A DNA stretch of 8,518 bases from Paracoccaceae bacterium. GTDB lineage: Bacteria > Pseudomonadota > Alphaproteobacteria > Rhodobacterales > Rhodobacteraceae. The position numbers and the translations under genes are program-made. The DNA lies in assembly GCA_003500165.1 (NCBI GenBank), contig DNSZ01000248.1, positions 1-8,518 of the forward strand. Reading direction: 5' to 3'. Every line of letters starts with the position of its first letter. Within the stretch, counting starts at the first letter, position 1. The notes beneath the pieces are model-generated. The model was not told the DNA's origin, did not search any database, and saw only the letters and a program-made list of their open reading frames with translations. This document shows positions 1 to 6,347 of the stretch, in pieces.

Positions 1-1487
1 ACTTGAAACCTGAAACCGCCATTCGCTTTCCACATGGCCAGTGCCTCGGGATGCTCCTCGCGAAAGCGCGGCAGTATCTCGGCATTCGTCCAGTCTGGAG
101 CAGTCCTATGGAGGTAGTTTAGCGCGCGGGCGAAATGTACGCGCCCCAGAAGCCCAGATTCACTATCAGCACGGGCGATCACGTTGAAGCGCGTCTCCAG
201 GTCGCCCAAACCAGCTCCGGGCCCGGGCTTCGACGCCTCGAAATGGCTAATGAGCGTCCAAGCGAGCACGCCACCGGGCGCGTTCAATGCCCGATCGACC
301 AAGTCCTCAGCCCGTGGATCAGCGGCTTCATTCTCGGCATACACCAGTTGCGCAAGGCGGTCCCACAACAGCCATAGTCGGCTGACCCCTTCGCGAGGTT
401 CACCGTCCAGGAAGGCTCTATGAATTCTGATCCAGTCCGCGATGGTGCCGGCAAGCTCGATGAGCGTGGCATCCGGCATTTCAAGTACGGCGTCGGCGAT
501 TTCCACTTTGAGAATGCCGTCGAACGACTCGCCGGTGGCCCAGAACAGTGATCTCCATGGGTACGGGTTCCAGTTCCCCGCCGCAGCATCGGCCGACAGC
601 CCGCGAAATGCCCGGTCGGGATCGGATGAACAGAACAACCGCCAAAGCTCGCCCTGATCGAACTGGCGCTCGCTCTCGATCCGCAGAGCCTCTCCAACCA
701 GCGTTTCGTCAGGCACATCCTTCAGTAGGCCAACGTCGCCCTCGGGGCCGGTTCGGGTCTCGCTCCAGCTGTGGAAGTCGTCCCGATCTCCCGGGCTTGG
801 ACGCCATTGCGGGTGGCGTTCAGCAATCTGCGTCAACAAGGTGATGCTGTCGGCACTGAGGCGTTTGCCAGCCGTCTCCAGTCGGCTCAGCCGCCGGTAA
901 ATGGCATTGTCGCAAACCGACTCCCAGCGCTGCGCATCGAACGCATCCTCGTCGAACAGGTCCCGAGGAATGCCTGCGCTGATGCGTGCCTCGATATCTG
1001 CCCGCGTCCCCGGCGTGAACTCGTCCCAACGAGCGACCAAGCCTCGCATCAGCTCGACCTGAGCGGCGCTCACCCAGAAGCCATGGTCGTCGAGCCCCAT
1101 GATCGCCTTGGCGAGATCGGCGGCAGGGTGGACAGGGTTTGTAGCGGCGAAGATCGCCAGACGCTGAAGCAGGACGAAGGGTGCTTGGCCCCATGGTCGG
1201 GATAGTCCGATTGCGCGCTCCGGCGCCACCTGGGCGAGCCGCTCCCATATGTCGGCTATCACCCGAACGATGGGGTAGAAGCCACTGCGGTATCTGTTTT
1301 GTTCGTGATGGGCGACGGAGGGTACGTCACTGTCGCTACGGTCGTAGCCGACCGTGAAACCAACATCCTCGGCATTTTCGAGCGCATCGAGTAGTGTCCG
1401 CTCCAAAGCCTGAAGCAGCTGCACAAGGGTAAGCGTCCGGCCTGACCGCCCTGCCGCGGGCTGAGAGAGGCGGATAGTGTCCGCCAT
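1..1487 (-). pseudogene. 5'-truncated large helical protein, possibly defence-associated (DUF4020/SIR2-type C-terminal region); runs off left edge
   Basis: Read on the minus strand, the frame is open without a stop from the window edge to an ATG at 1487-1485, giving 495 visible residues; a TAG lies in frame at 1502-1500. Residues from about 21 onward look like a genuine protein: balanced amphipathic helices and Trp-rich stretches such as WNPYPWRSLFWATGE (from about residue 306) and HFARALNYLHRTAPDW (about 451-466). The first ~19 residues (MADTIRLSQPAAGRSGRT) are encoded by the IS66 end, so the apparent start is fortuitous and the true N-terminal part has been lost. No catalytic motif is visible. 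The helical C-terminal character, Trp content and insertion-damaged setting recall the DUF4020 part of large SIR2-type anti-phage proteins; this is a weak recollection, not a demonstrated match. Neither end of the original gene is in view, so function is unassigned. That it is coding: high confidence. Family: low. Confidence 0.7.
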
Positions 1488-1503
1488 CGATAGTGGACAC
1501 TAT
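1474..1503 (+). repeat. 9-bp perfect inverted repeat over the tnpA start codon
   Basis: ATAGTGTCC (1474-1482) and GGACACTAT (1495-1503) are perfect inverted copies separated by 12 nt. The left arm contains the presumed GTG start of tnpA (1477-1479). In mRNA the hairpin would pair the start codon just downstream of the AGAGAGG ribosome site. This could limit translation of the insertion-sequence gene, as known for some other insertion sequences. The role is inferred; only the repeat is seen. Confidence 0.55.
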
Positions 1504-1680
1504 GGTGATGGCGTGGCGCGTCGGACGAAGCGGCTTTGGACGGACGAGGAGAAGCGTTCGATCTGTTTCCAGACGACGGCGCCGGGTGTGGCGGTTGCGC
1601 GGGTGGCGCAGCGCTACGCGATGAACGCCACTCTGATGTTCAAGTGGTTGGGCGACCCGCGCGATGCGCCGCAGCCGCGA
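1477..1680 (+). pseudogene. tnpA: IS66-family TnpA accessory protein, C-terminally truncated
   Basis: The likely start is GTG at 1477, with the purine-rich ribosome site AGAGAGG (1464-1470) 6 nt upstream. The visible product begins MSAIDSGHYGDGVARRTKRL, followed by WTDEEKRSIC and a helix-turn-helix-like segment at about residues 36-58 (PGVAVARVAQRYAMN then FKWL). This is the standard N-terminal layout of IS66 TnpA, a small DNA-binding protein needed with TnpB and the TnpC transposase. After about residue 66 the frame continues to a stop at 1800, but the residues become Arg/Ala-rich and meaningless because they are antisense to another gene remnant. The conserved C-terminal part and the rest of the transposition operon are missing, so it should not support transposition by itself. 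Confidence 0.65.
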
Positions 1681-1705
1681 GCATCCGTCGTTGTGCATCA
1701 CGGCT

Positions 1706-1870
1706 TCACGCCGCGGTCTCGAGCTGCTCGACCAGCCGGCCTGCGCGCTCGCCGGAGCGGCGCAAGGCCAGCAGGACCAGAAGGATCGCGAGGGCGGTGA
1801 GGCTGGAGAGAAGCGCCGTGCGCGCCACAGGCGATCCAGCGGGCGTGGTGACGAGTCCGCCGATCGCTTG
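1706..1870 (-). pseudogene. 3' remnant of an unidentified membrane-protein gene
   Basis: On the minus strand a frame is open from a TAG at 1915-1913 to a TGA at 1708-1706. From about 1870 it reads as convincing protein: a stretch starting IGGLVTTPAGSPVARTALLS, then a hydrophobic segment (LTALAILLVLLAL) long enough to span a membrane. The segment is followed by a positively charged end, RRSGERAGRLVEQLETAA, then the stop. The hydrophobic span with Arg residues directly after it suggests a C-terminal transmembrane anchor with a short cytoplasmic tail. No start codon with a ribosome site and no upstream domain are present. The piece sits directly against the broken IS66 TnpA gene, so it is most likely the surviving 3' end of a gene whose front was removed by rearrangement. 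I do not recognise the family. It could also be a chance frame in GC-rich DNA. Confidence 0.4.
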
Positions 1871-1912
1871 GCATGGCGAAAAAACTGTTGACGGTTGACG
1901 AGCGTGCCTGTT

Positions 1913-2323
1913 CTATCATCGTTGCGGTCGAAAACTCTTTTGGGGCGGCAGGCGCCGCCTGCGCGGAACGGCTGGAGGAGGGCCGAATTCGGATCGGGTC
2001 GCTCCAGGTGTCACCAAGCGGGAAAGAATGCCCTGTGGCGAAGGGGGAATGCGCATCGGTCCATGGCCTGCCCGCAGCGGCGAACCGGTCGGCCTTCCGA
2101 ACGCAGATCCCGGGTCCGGCAACGTGACGACCGCGTGATGGGGTGCCTGATCGATGCATGAGCGGCCGACACGCCTTCGCAGAGTGGCATGGGCAGAGTT
2201 GTATGGAACGACGGATCGCAAGGATGAAGCGCCAGCATCTGACCCCTGCGGGGGGCCGAAGTTGCCGGGCAGCCGAGGCGACTAAAGCAAAAAAAGCAAA
2301 GTAGCGCAGAACTTAGGGAGGAG
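1913..2323. other. Long non-coding leader upstream of the ABC operon
   Basis: About 410 nt holds no frame that looks like protein on either strand; the frames present have skewed composition and no ribosome sites. Just outside its left end is a tandem TTGACGGTTGACG (1888-1900). The first TTGACG lies 17 nt before TTCTAT (1911-1916), a weak sigma-70-like spacing. Small stem-loops are GCAGGC-GCC-GCCTGC (1948-1962) and CCCC-TGC-GGGG (2243-2253). An A-rich patch (about 2284-2300) precedes the ribosome site of the binding protein gene. The operon promoter must lie in or before this stretch, but I cannot place it with confidence, and I see no clear sigma-54 or regulator box. Confidence 0.4.
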
Positions 2324-2332
2324 ATGAAATAC

Positions 2333-3667
2333 ATGAAGACCATGCTCGCATCATGGCGGACGATCCTGGCGTCCGCTGCCCTGGCAGGGCTGGCCCTGCC
2401 TGAAATGGCGACCGCACAGGAGACCCAATATTTCCCCATCGCCAGCAGCCGGGTTGGTCCCTACTCTGCCATGGGAACGGGATATTACGGCGCGCAGATC
2501 GACTACCTGAACTATGTCAACATGAACGGCGGCGTGAATGGCGTCATGCTGACATGGCAGGAGTGCGAGACCGAGTACAACGCGGTGAAGACCGTCGAGT
2601 GCTACCAGCGCCTGTTCGAGTATGACGGCCAGAAGATGGTCGTGTTCGACACGCTCGGCACGCCCGGGGCCTATGCCGTGATCAACCGGATGGCCGAGGA
2701 CGAGGTCGTGCTGGCGCAGTACGGCTACGGCCGCACCGACGCCGCCGACGGCACCGTCTGGCCCTGGGTGTTCAACGCGGCCGGCCACTACTGGGACCAG
2801 ATCGCGGTCAAGCTCAGGTTCATGGCCGAGCAGGAAGGCGGCGTCGAGAACATGCGCGGCAAGAAGATCGTGCACATGCACATCGACAGCGCCTATGGCC
2901 GCGAGCCGCTGCCGACCATGCGGGCGCTCGCCGAGGAGTGGGGCTTCGAACTGGTCGAGATCGCGATCGCGCCGCCGGGTCTGGAGCAGCAGTCGCAGTG
3001 GCTGCAGGTCCGCCGCGAGCGGCCCGACTGGGTGACGTTCTGGGGCGCGGGCTCGGGGATGAACTCCACCGGAATGACCAATGCCGCCCGCATCGGCTTC
3101 CCGCGCGAGCGGCTCATCTATGTCACCTTCGGCGCCGCAGAGGAGGACATGTATCCCGCCGGCGACAGCGCCACCGGCACCTACGCCATGGCCAATGCCT
3201 TGCCGGGCAAGCAGTACCCGCTGGTGCAGGCGATCGAGGAGCAGGTCTATGGCGCTGGCGAGGGCAATCTCGCCGACGAGAGCCGCATCGGCTCGGTCTA
3301 CTGGAACCGCGGCCTCGGCGCGGCGGTGATGTGGATCGAGGCGCTCAGGATCGCGCAGGAGATGCACGACAAGGTCGGTCAGGCCGTGACGGGCGAGGAG
3401 TTCCGCGCCGGCTACGAGGCTTTGAACATGACCCCTGAGCGGCTCGAGGAGCTGGGCATCGGCGGCATGGTCGCGCCCTTCGAGTTGTCCTGCGCCAAGC
3501 ATAACGGGGCGCGGGCCTTTGCCATGATGCAGTGGGACGGCGAAAAGTTCGTGCAGGTCACGGACTGGCTGCCGCCGCTCGACCCGGACGCGATCCGGGC
3601 CCGCATCGAGGAGTCGGCGGCCAAGTTCGCCGCTGAAAACGGCATCACCCCGCGCGATTGTCCGTAG
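2333..3667 (+). CDS. Periplasmic substrate-binding protein of a branched-chain-amino-acid-type (HAAT) ABC importer
   Basis: It binds the substrate in the periplasm and delivers it to the LivH/LivM-type membrane pair encoded downstream. From the ATG at 2333 the product is 444 residues. It begins with a Sec signal peptide (MKTMLASWRT, then ILASAALAGLAL) and a likely signal peptidase site at ATA|QE, about residue 28. The mature N-terminus carries the type I fold signature GPYSAMGTGYYGAQIDYLNY (about 42-61), then NGGVNG (65-70). The pair ECETEY (77-82) and VECY (88-91) is typical of a Peripla_BP_6 subgroup, and its two cysteines might form a disulfide. AGGAG at 2319-2323 is 9 nt from the 2333 ATG but abuts an alternative in-frame ATG at 2324, so I prefer 2333. 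Length fits the family. The substrate cannot be read from sequence: branched-chain amino acids, amides, or aromatic or dicarboxylic acids are all possible. Confidence 0.9.
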   Translation: MKTMLASWRTILASAALAGLALPEMATAQETQYFPIASSRVGPYSAMGTGYYGAQIDYLNYVNMNGGVNGVMLTWQECETEYNAVKTVECYQRLFEYDGQKMVVFDTLGTPGAYAVINRMAEDEVVLAQYGYGRTDAADGTVWPWVFNAAGHYWDQIAVKLRFMAEQEGGVENMRGKKIVHMHIDSAYGREPLPTMRALAEEWGFELVEIAIAPPGLEQQSQWLQVRRERPDWVTFWGAGSGMNSTGMTNAARIGFPRERLIYVTFGAAEEDMYPAGDSATGTYAMANALPGKQYPLVQAIEEQVYGAGEGNLADESRIGSVYWNRGLGAAVMWIEALRIAQEMHDKVGQAVTGEEFRAGYEALNMTPERLEELGIGGMVAPFELSCAKHNGARAFAMMQWDGEKFVQVTDWLPPLDPDAIRARIEESAAKFAAENGITPRDCP

Positions 3668-3672
3668 GCGCA

Positions 3673-3689
3673 TCGCCCCTGCAGGGCGA
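3673..3689 (+). repeat. Small stem-loop just after the binding-protein stop codon
   Basis: TCGCCC (3673-3678) and GGGCGA (3684-3689) form a perfect 6-bp stem with loop CTGCA, starting 6 nt after the stop codon. No T-tract follows. It may block 3' exonucleases together with the larger hairpin downstream. The function is inferred. Confidence 0.35.
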
Positions 3690-3698
3690 GCACAACCC

Positions 3699-3727
3699 CG
3701 GTGTCGGCGCCCTGGGCGCCGACACCG
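3699..3727 (+). promoter_or_regulatory. Strong intercistronic hairpin between the binding protein and livF
   Basis: A perfect 13-bp GC-rich stem (arms 3699-3711 and 3715-3727, CGGTGTCGGCGCC and its complement) with a CTG loop lies in the 117-nt gap after the binding protein gene. No T-run follows, so it is not a classical intrinsic terminator. In many ABC operons a hairpin at this place protects the binding-protein mRNA from 3' decay or partly ends transcription, giving an excess of binding protein over membrane components. That role is inferred here. Confidence 0.6.
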
Positions 3728-3770
3728 CGCGTCCGAAATGCGTTCGGCGAAAGGCGCAGGAGACAACGAC

Positions 3771-3788
3771 ATGGCGAGGACCCGATGA
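3771..3788 (+). CDS. Five-codon leader ORF (MARTR) overlapping the livF start
   Basis: ATG at 3771 follows AGGAG (3758-3762) by 8 nt, the best ribosome site in the gap. It reads M-A-R-T-R and stops at TGA 3786-3788, which overlaps the livF ATG (3785-3787) as ATGA. This is the layout of translational coupling. The peptide itself is unlikely to act. It may simply be a chance result of a displaced ribosome site, because livF also has its own GAGG (3776-3779) closer to its start. Confidence 0.3.
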   Translation: MARTR

Positions 3789-4609
3789 ATGCGACAGCCG
3801 ACAACATCCTGACGATCGATGCCATCGAGGTTGTCTACGACAACGTCATCGCGGCCCTGCACGACGTCTCCCTCGTCGTGCCGCGCGGCAAGATCGTGGC
3901 CCTGCTCGGCGGCAATGGCGCCGGCAAGAGCACGACACTGAAATCCGTATCGACCATGCTCGGGTCCGAGCGCGGAAAGGTCACGCAGGGCACCATCACC
4001 TATGACGGGACTGCCGTCCGCGACCAGACGCCTTCGGACATGGTCGGCCTGGGCATGGTGCAGGTGCTCGAAGGGCGGCGCTGCTTCGGGCATCTCACGG
4101 TCGAGGAGAACATCATCGCGGGCGCCTTCTCGCGCAAGCTCTCCAAGGGCGACATGCATGCCGAGCTCGATCGCATCTACGGCTACTTCAAGCGCCTCAA
4201 AGACCGCCGAAAGAGCCAGGCCGGCTACACGTCGGGCGGCGAGCAGCAGATGACGGCCGTGGCCCGCGCGATGATGGCCAAGCCCAAGATGCTGCTGCTC
4301 GACGAGCCTTCGATGGGCCTCGCGCCGCAACTCGTGGCCGAGATCTTCAACATCGTGCAGGAGCTCAACCAGCAAGAGGGCGTGAGCATCCTGCTCGCCG
4401 AGCAGAACACCAACGTCGCGCTCCGCAACGCGGATTACGGCTACATCATCGAGAGCGGCCATGCCGTGATGGAGGGCAACGCGCGGGACCTGCTCGAGGA
4501 CGACAAGATCAAGGAGTTCTACCTCGGCATCTCCAAGGAGGGCCGCAAGAACTTCCGCGACGTTCTCCGGAAGGAGAGCGAGACCCACGCCGATCTCCAC
4601 CACCACTGA
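3785..4609 (+). CDS. livF: LivF-type ABC transporter ATP-binding protein
   Basis: This is one of the two cytoplasmic ATPases that power the importer. Of 274 residues, the visible motifs are Walker A GGNGAGKST (42-50), the LivF hallmark EGRR (96-99) followed by LTVEEN (104-109), signature SGGEQQ (150-155), and Walker B LLLDEP (170-175) with GLAP after it. AEQN (205-208) lies where many ABC proteins have the H-loop histidine; an EQN at this place is normal for LivF. The frame is open back to 3701, but the upstream 28 residues are Arg-rich and cover the hairpin, so I start at the ATG at 3785 with GAGG just upstream. The C-terminus is longer than E. coli LivF and ends in an unusual acidic and His-rich tail (ESETHADLHHH). 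It is followed 27 nt later by livG. The gene symbol denotes family only; the substrate is unknown. Confidence 0.9.
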   Translation: MNATADNILTIDAIEVVYDNVIAALHDVSLVVPRGKIVALLGGNGAGKSTTLKSVSTMLGSERGKVTQGTITYDGTAVRDQTPSDMVGLGMVQVLEGRRCFGHLTVEENIIAGAFSRKLSKGDMHAELDRIYGYFKRLKDRRKSQAGYTSGGEQQMTAVARAMMAKPKMLLLDEPSMGLAPQLVAEIFNIVQELNQQEGVSILLAEQNTNVALRNADYGYIIESGHAVMEGNARDLLEDDKIKEFYLGISKEGRKNFRDVLRKESETHADLHHH

Positions 4610-4636
4610 CCGACGGCGCGAGAGAGAAACCGAAAA

Positions 4637-5434
4637 ATGACCCAGGTTCGCAACTTCCCGATCGGCGGCCCCCTGCTCGAGGTGCAGCACATCTCGCTGC
4701 GCTTCGGGGGCGTGAAGGCGATCACCGACACCTCCTTCAACGTGCTGGAACACGAGATCCGGGCGATCATCGGCCCCAACGGTGCCGGAAAGAGTTCGCT
4801 GCTCAACTGCATCAACGGCATCTACAAGCCGCAGGAGGGCAAGATCGTCTTCAAGGGCGAGGTGCTCGACAAGATCAGCCCGAACATTATCGCCCAGAAA
4901 GGCATTTCGCGCACCTTCCAGAACCTCGCGCTGTTCAAGCGCATGTCCGTGATCGACAACATCCTCGTCGGGCGCAAGCTGCACATGGATTGCAACTTCC
5001 TGCAGGTGGCGTTCCAGACGCCGAGGGCCCGGCAGGAGGAAGAGGAGAACCGCGAGCGCTGCGAGGAACTCGTGGAGTTCCTCGAGATCACCGACATCCG
5101 CGACACGCCCGTGGGCAAGCTGCCCTACGGGCTGCAGAAGAAGGTCGAACTCGGACGGGCGCTGGCCACCGAGGCCGACATCCTGCTGCTCGACGAGCCC
5201 ATGGCGGGCATGAACGTCGAGGAGAAGCGCGAGATGTGCCGCTTCATCCTGAAGGTCAACGACGAGCTCGGCACCACGATGGTGCTGATCGAACACGACA
5301 TGGGGGTGGTGATGGACATCTCCGACAACGTGGTCGTCCTCGACTACGGCAAGATCATCGCCGACGGACCTCCCGAAGAGGTCCGGACGAACCAGGACGT
5401 CATCGATGCCTATCTGGGGGTGGCCCATGACTGA
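4637..5434 (+). CDS. livG: LivG-type ABC transporter ATP-binding protein
   Basis: This is the second ATPase of the importer, expected to pair with the LivF-type protein. Its 265 residues contain Walker A GPNGAGKS (46-53), a Q-loop in GISRTFQN (Q95), the signature LPYGLQKKVELGRAL (162-176, the LivG variant of LSGGQ), Walker B LLLDEPMAG (183-191) and H-loop IEHDMGVV with H220. The end, DVIDAYLGVAHD, matches the usual LivG end. The start has a purine-rich leader (GAGAGAG, 4619-4625), and the preceding region is non-coding. All catalytic elements are intact. The last 8 nt overlap the livH start, indicating coupled translation. Between livF and livG many related alphaproteobacterial clusters carry an acyl-CoA-ligase gene (from memory); here there are only 27 nt. 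Confidence 0.92.
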   Translation: MTQVRNFPIGGPLLEVQHISLRFGGVKAITDTSFNVLEHEIRAIIGPNGAGKSSLLNCINGIYKPQEGKIVFKGEVLDKISPNIIAQKGISRTFQNLALFKRMSVIDNILVGRKLHMDCNFLQVAFQTPRARQEEEENRERCEELVEFLEITDIRDTPVGKLPYGLQKKVELGRALATEADILLLDEPMAGMNVEEKREMCRFILKVNDELGTTMVLIEHDMGVVMDISDNVVVLDYGKIIADGPPEEVRTNQDVIDAYLGVAHD

Positions 5435-6329
5435 GATACTTTTCTTCTTCGAGGTCGTGCTGGCCGGACTGCTGGCCGGCACGATGTACTCGCTCGTCGC
5501 GCTGGGCTTCGTGCTGATCTACAAGGCCTCGGCGACGTTCAACTTCGCCCAGGGCGCCATGGTGTTCTTCGCCGTGCTGTCCTTCGTGGGCTTCATGGAG
5601 CTTGGCCTGCCCTTCGTGCTGGCCTTCCTCGTGACGATCCTGCTGATGATCGCTGTGGGCTACGCCACCGAACGCCTCGTGATCGAGCCGCTGACGGGCC
5701 AGAGCGAGGACACGATGCTGATGGCCACGATCGGCCTCGCCTTCGTGCTGCAGGGGCTTGCGCAGGCGGTCTGGGGCGTCGAGGTGCGCCGGCTCGATCT
5801 TGGCATCCCCGACTTCCCGATCCCGTGGCTGGCGGACAATCTCGGCATTTTCGTAAGCGCGCTCGACGTGACAGCGGGCGTCGTTGCCGGCGTTCTGATC
5901 ATCGTGCTCTCGCTGCTGTTCCGCTTCACCAAGATGGGGCTCGGGCTGCGCGCGGTGGCCGACGACCCCGGCGCGGCCGCCTCGATCGGCATCCCGCTGA
6001 AGAACATCATGCTCCTCGTCTGGTCGACGGCCGGCATCGTGGCGCTGGTGACAGGCATGATGTGGGGGGCGCGCGCGGGCGTGCAGTTCGCCCTCGTCGA
6101 CCTGGCGCTCAAGGCGCTGCCGGTGCTGATCATCGGCGGCTTCTCGTCGATCCCGGGCGCGATCGTCGGCGGTCTGATCATCGGCGTCGTCGAGAAGACG
6201 CTCGAGGTCTATGTGGGCCCCTATTTCGGCGGCGGGATCGAGGGCTGGGCGCCCTATGTCCTGGCCATCCTCTTCCTGCTGTGGCGGCCCGAGGGGCTGT
6301 TTGGCGAGAAGATCATCCGGCGCGTCTGA
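5427..6329 (+). CDS. livH: LivH-type ABC transporter permease
   Basis: This inner-membrane permease forms a heterodimer with the LivM-type protein. Its 300 residues, mostly hydrophobic, suggest about eight membrane spans. The N-terminal GTMYSLVALGFVLIYKA (18-34) and NFAQG (39-43) are LivH hallmarks (E. coli has NFAHG). The cytoplasmic coupling loop that contacts the ATPases is at about 173-192 (GLRAVADDPGAAASIGIP). A late LPVLIIGGFSSIPGAIVGGL segment is also typical. I start at ATG 5427, which has GGGGGTGG directly upstream and overlaps livG by 8 nt. The in-frame ATG at 5406 would add residues antisense in character to LivG's end and lacks support. The gene is complete and undamaged. Confidence 0.92.
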   Translation: MTEILFFFEVVLAGLLAGTMYSLVALGFVLIYKASATFNFAQGAMVFFAVLSFVGFMELGLPFVLAFLVTILLMIAVGYATERLVIEPLTGQSEDTMLMATIGLAFVLQGLAQAVWGVEVRRLDLGIPDFPIPWLADNLGIFVSALDVTAGVVAGVLIIVLSLLFRFTKMGLGLRAVADDPGAAASIGIPLKNIMLLVWSTAGIVALVTGMMWGARAGVQFALVDLALKALPVLIIGGFSSIPGAIVGGLIIGVVEKTLEVYVGPYFGGGIEGWAPYVLAILFLLWRPEGLFGEKIIRRV

Positions 6330-6347
6330 GCACGGGAGAGAACCGAC

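Larger units (their letters stand above)
1429..1680 (+). mobile_element. IS66-family insertion sequence remnant, left end only
   Basis: The element starts at 1429 with GTAAGCGTCC. IS66-family terminal repeats characteristically begin 5'-GTAA, often GTAAGCG. About 48 bp inside this end begins a gene whose product matches the small IS66 accessory protein TnpA. The protein-like reading of the opposite-strand gene stops at this same base, which supports 1429 as the insertion junction. The element is broken: TnpA similarity ends near 1675-1680, and no tnpB, tnpC or right terminal repeat follows. The 8 bp outside the left end (1421-1428, GCACAAGG) would be the target duplication, but no second copy exists in the window, as expected after a later deletion. 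Confidence 0.6.

Noticed and set aside
284..1248. Minus-strand open frames with starts at 718 and 1248 and plus-strand frames across 135-1205.
   Set aside because: A different minus frame, open from 1487 to the window edge, has far more protein-like composition; these are its shadows.
1392..1484. A 10-bp direct repeat TAGTGTCCGC at 1392-1401 and 1475-1484.
   Set aside because: One copy lies in the host gene and one in the IS leader; it is short enough to be chance and does not coincide with the IS terminus at 1429.
1873..2127. An 84-codon plus frame starting MAKKLLTVDERACS.
   Set aside because: The first residues look plausible, but there is no ribosome site and the rest is unlike a folded protein. 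Its start overlaps the minus-strand gene remnant.
1683..2216. A 10-bp inverted repeat ATCCGTCGTT (1683-1692) and AACGACGGAT (2207-2216).
   Set aside because: It does not extend on either side and bounds no gene; probably chance.
2195..2216. A sigma-54-like TGGCAT followed by TTGTA upstream of the operon.
   Set aside because: The spacing between the two halves and the second half itself do not fit the -24/-12 consensus.
2351..5482. A 1043-codon open frame on the minus strand opposite the binding protein, livF and livG.
   Set aside because: It is rich in Leu, Val, Ala, Arg, His and Asp in the pattern produced by reading GC-rich coding DNA antisense. The three opposite-strand genes have clear family motifs, their own starts and ribosome sites, so this frame is a shadow.
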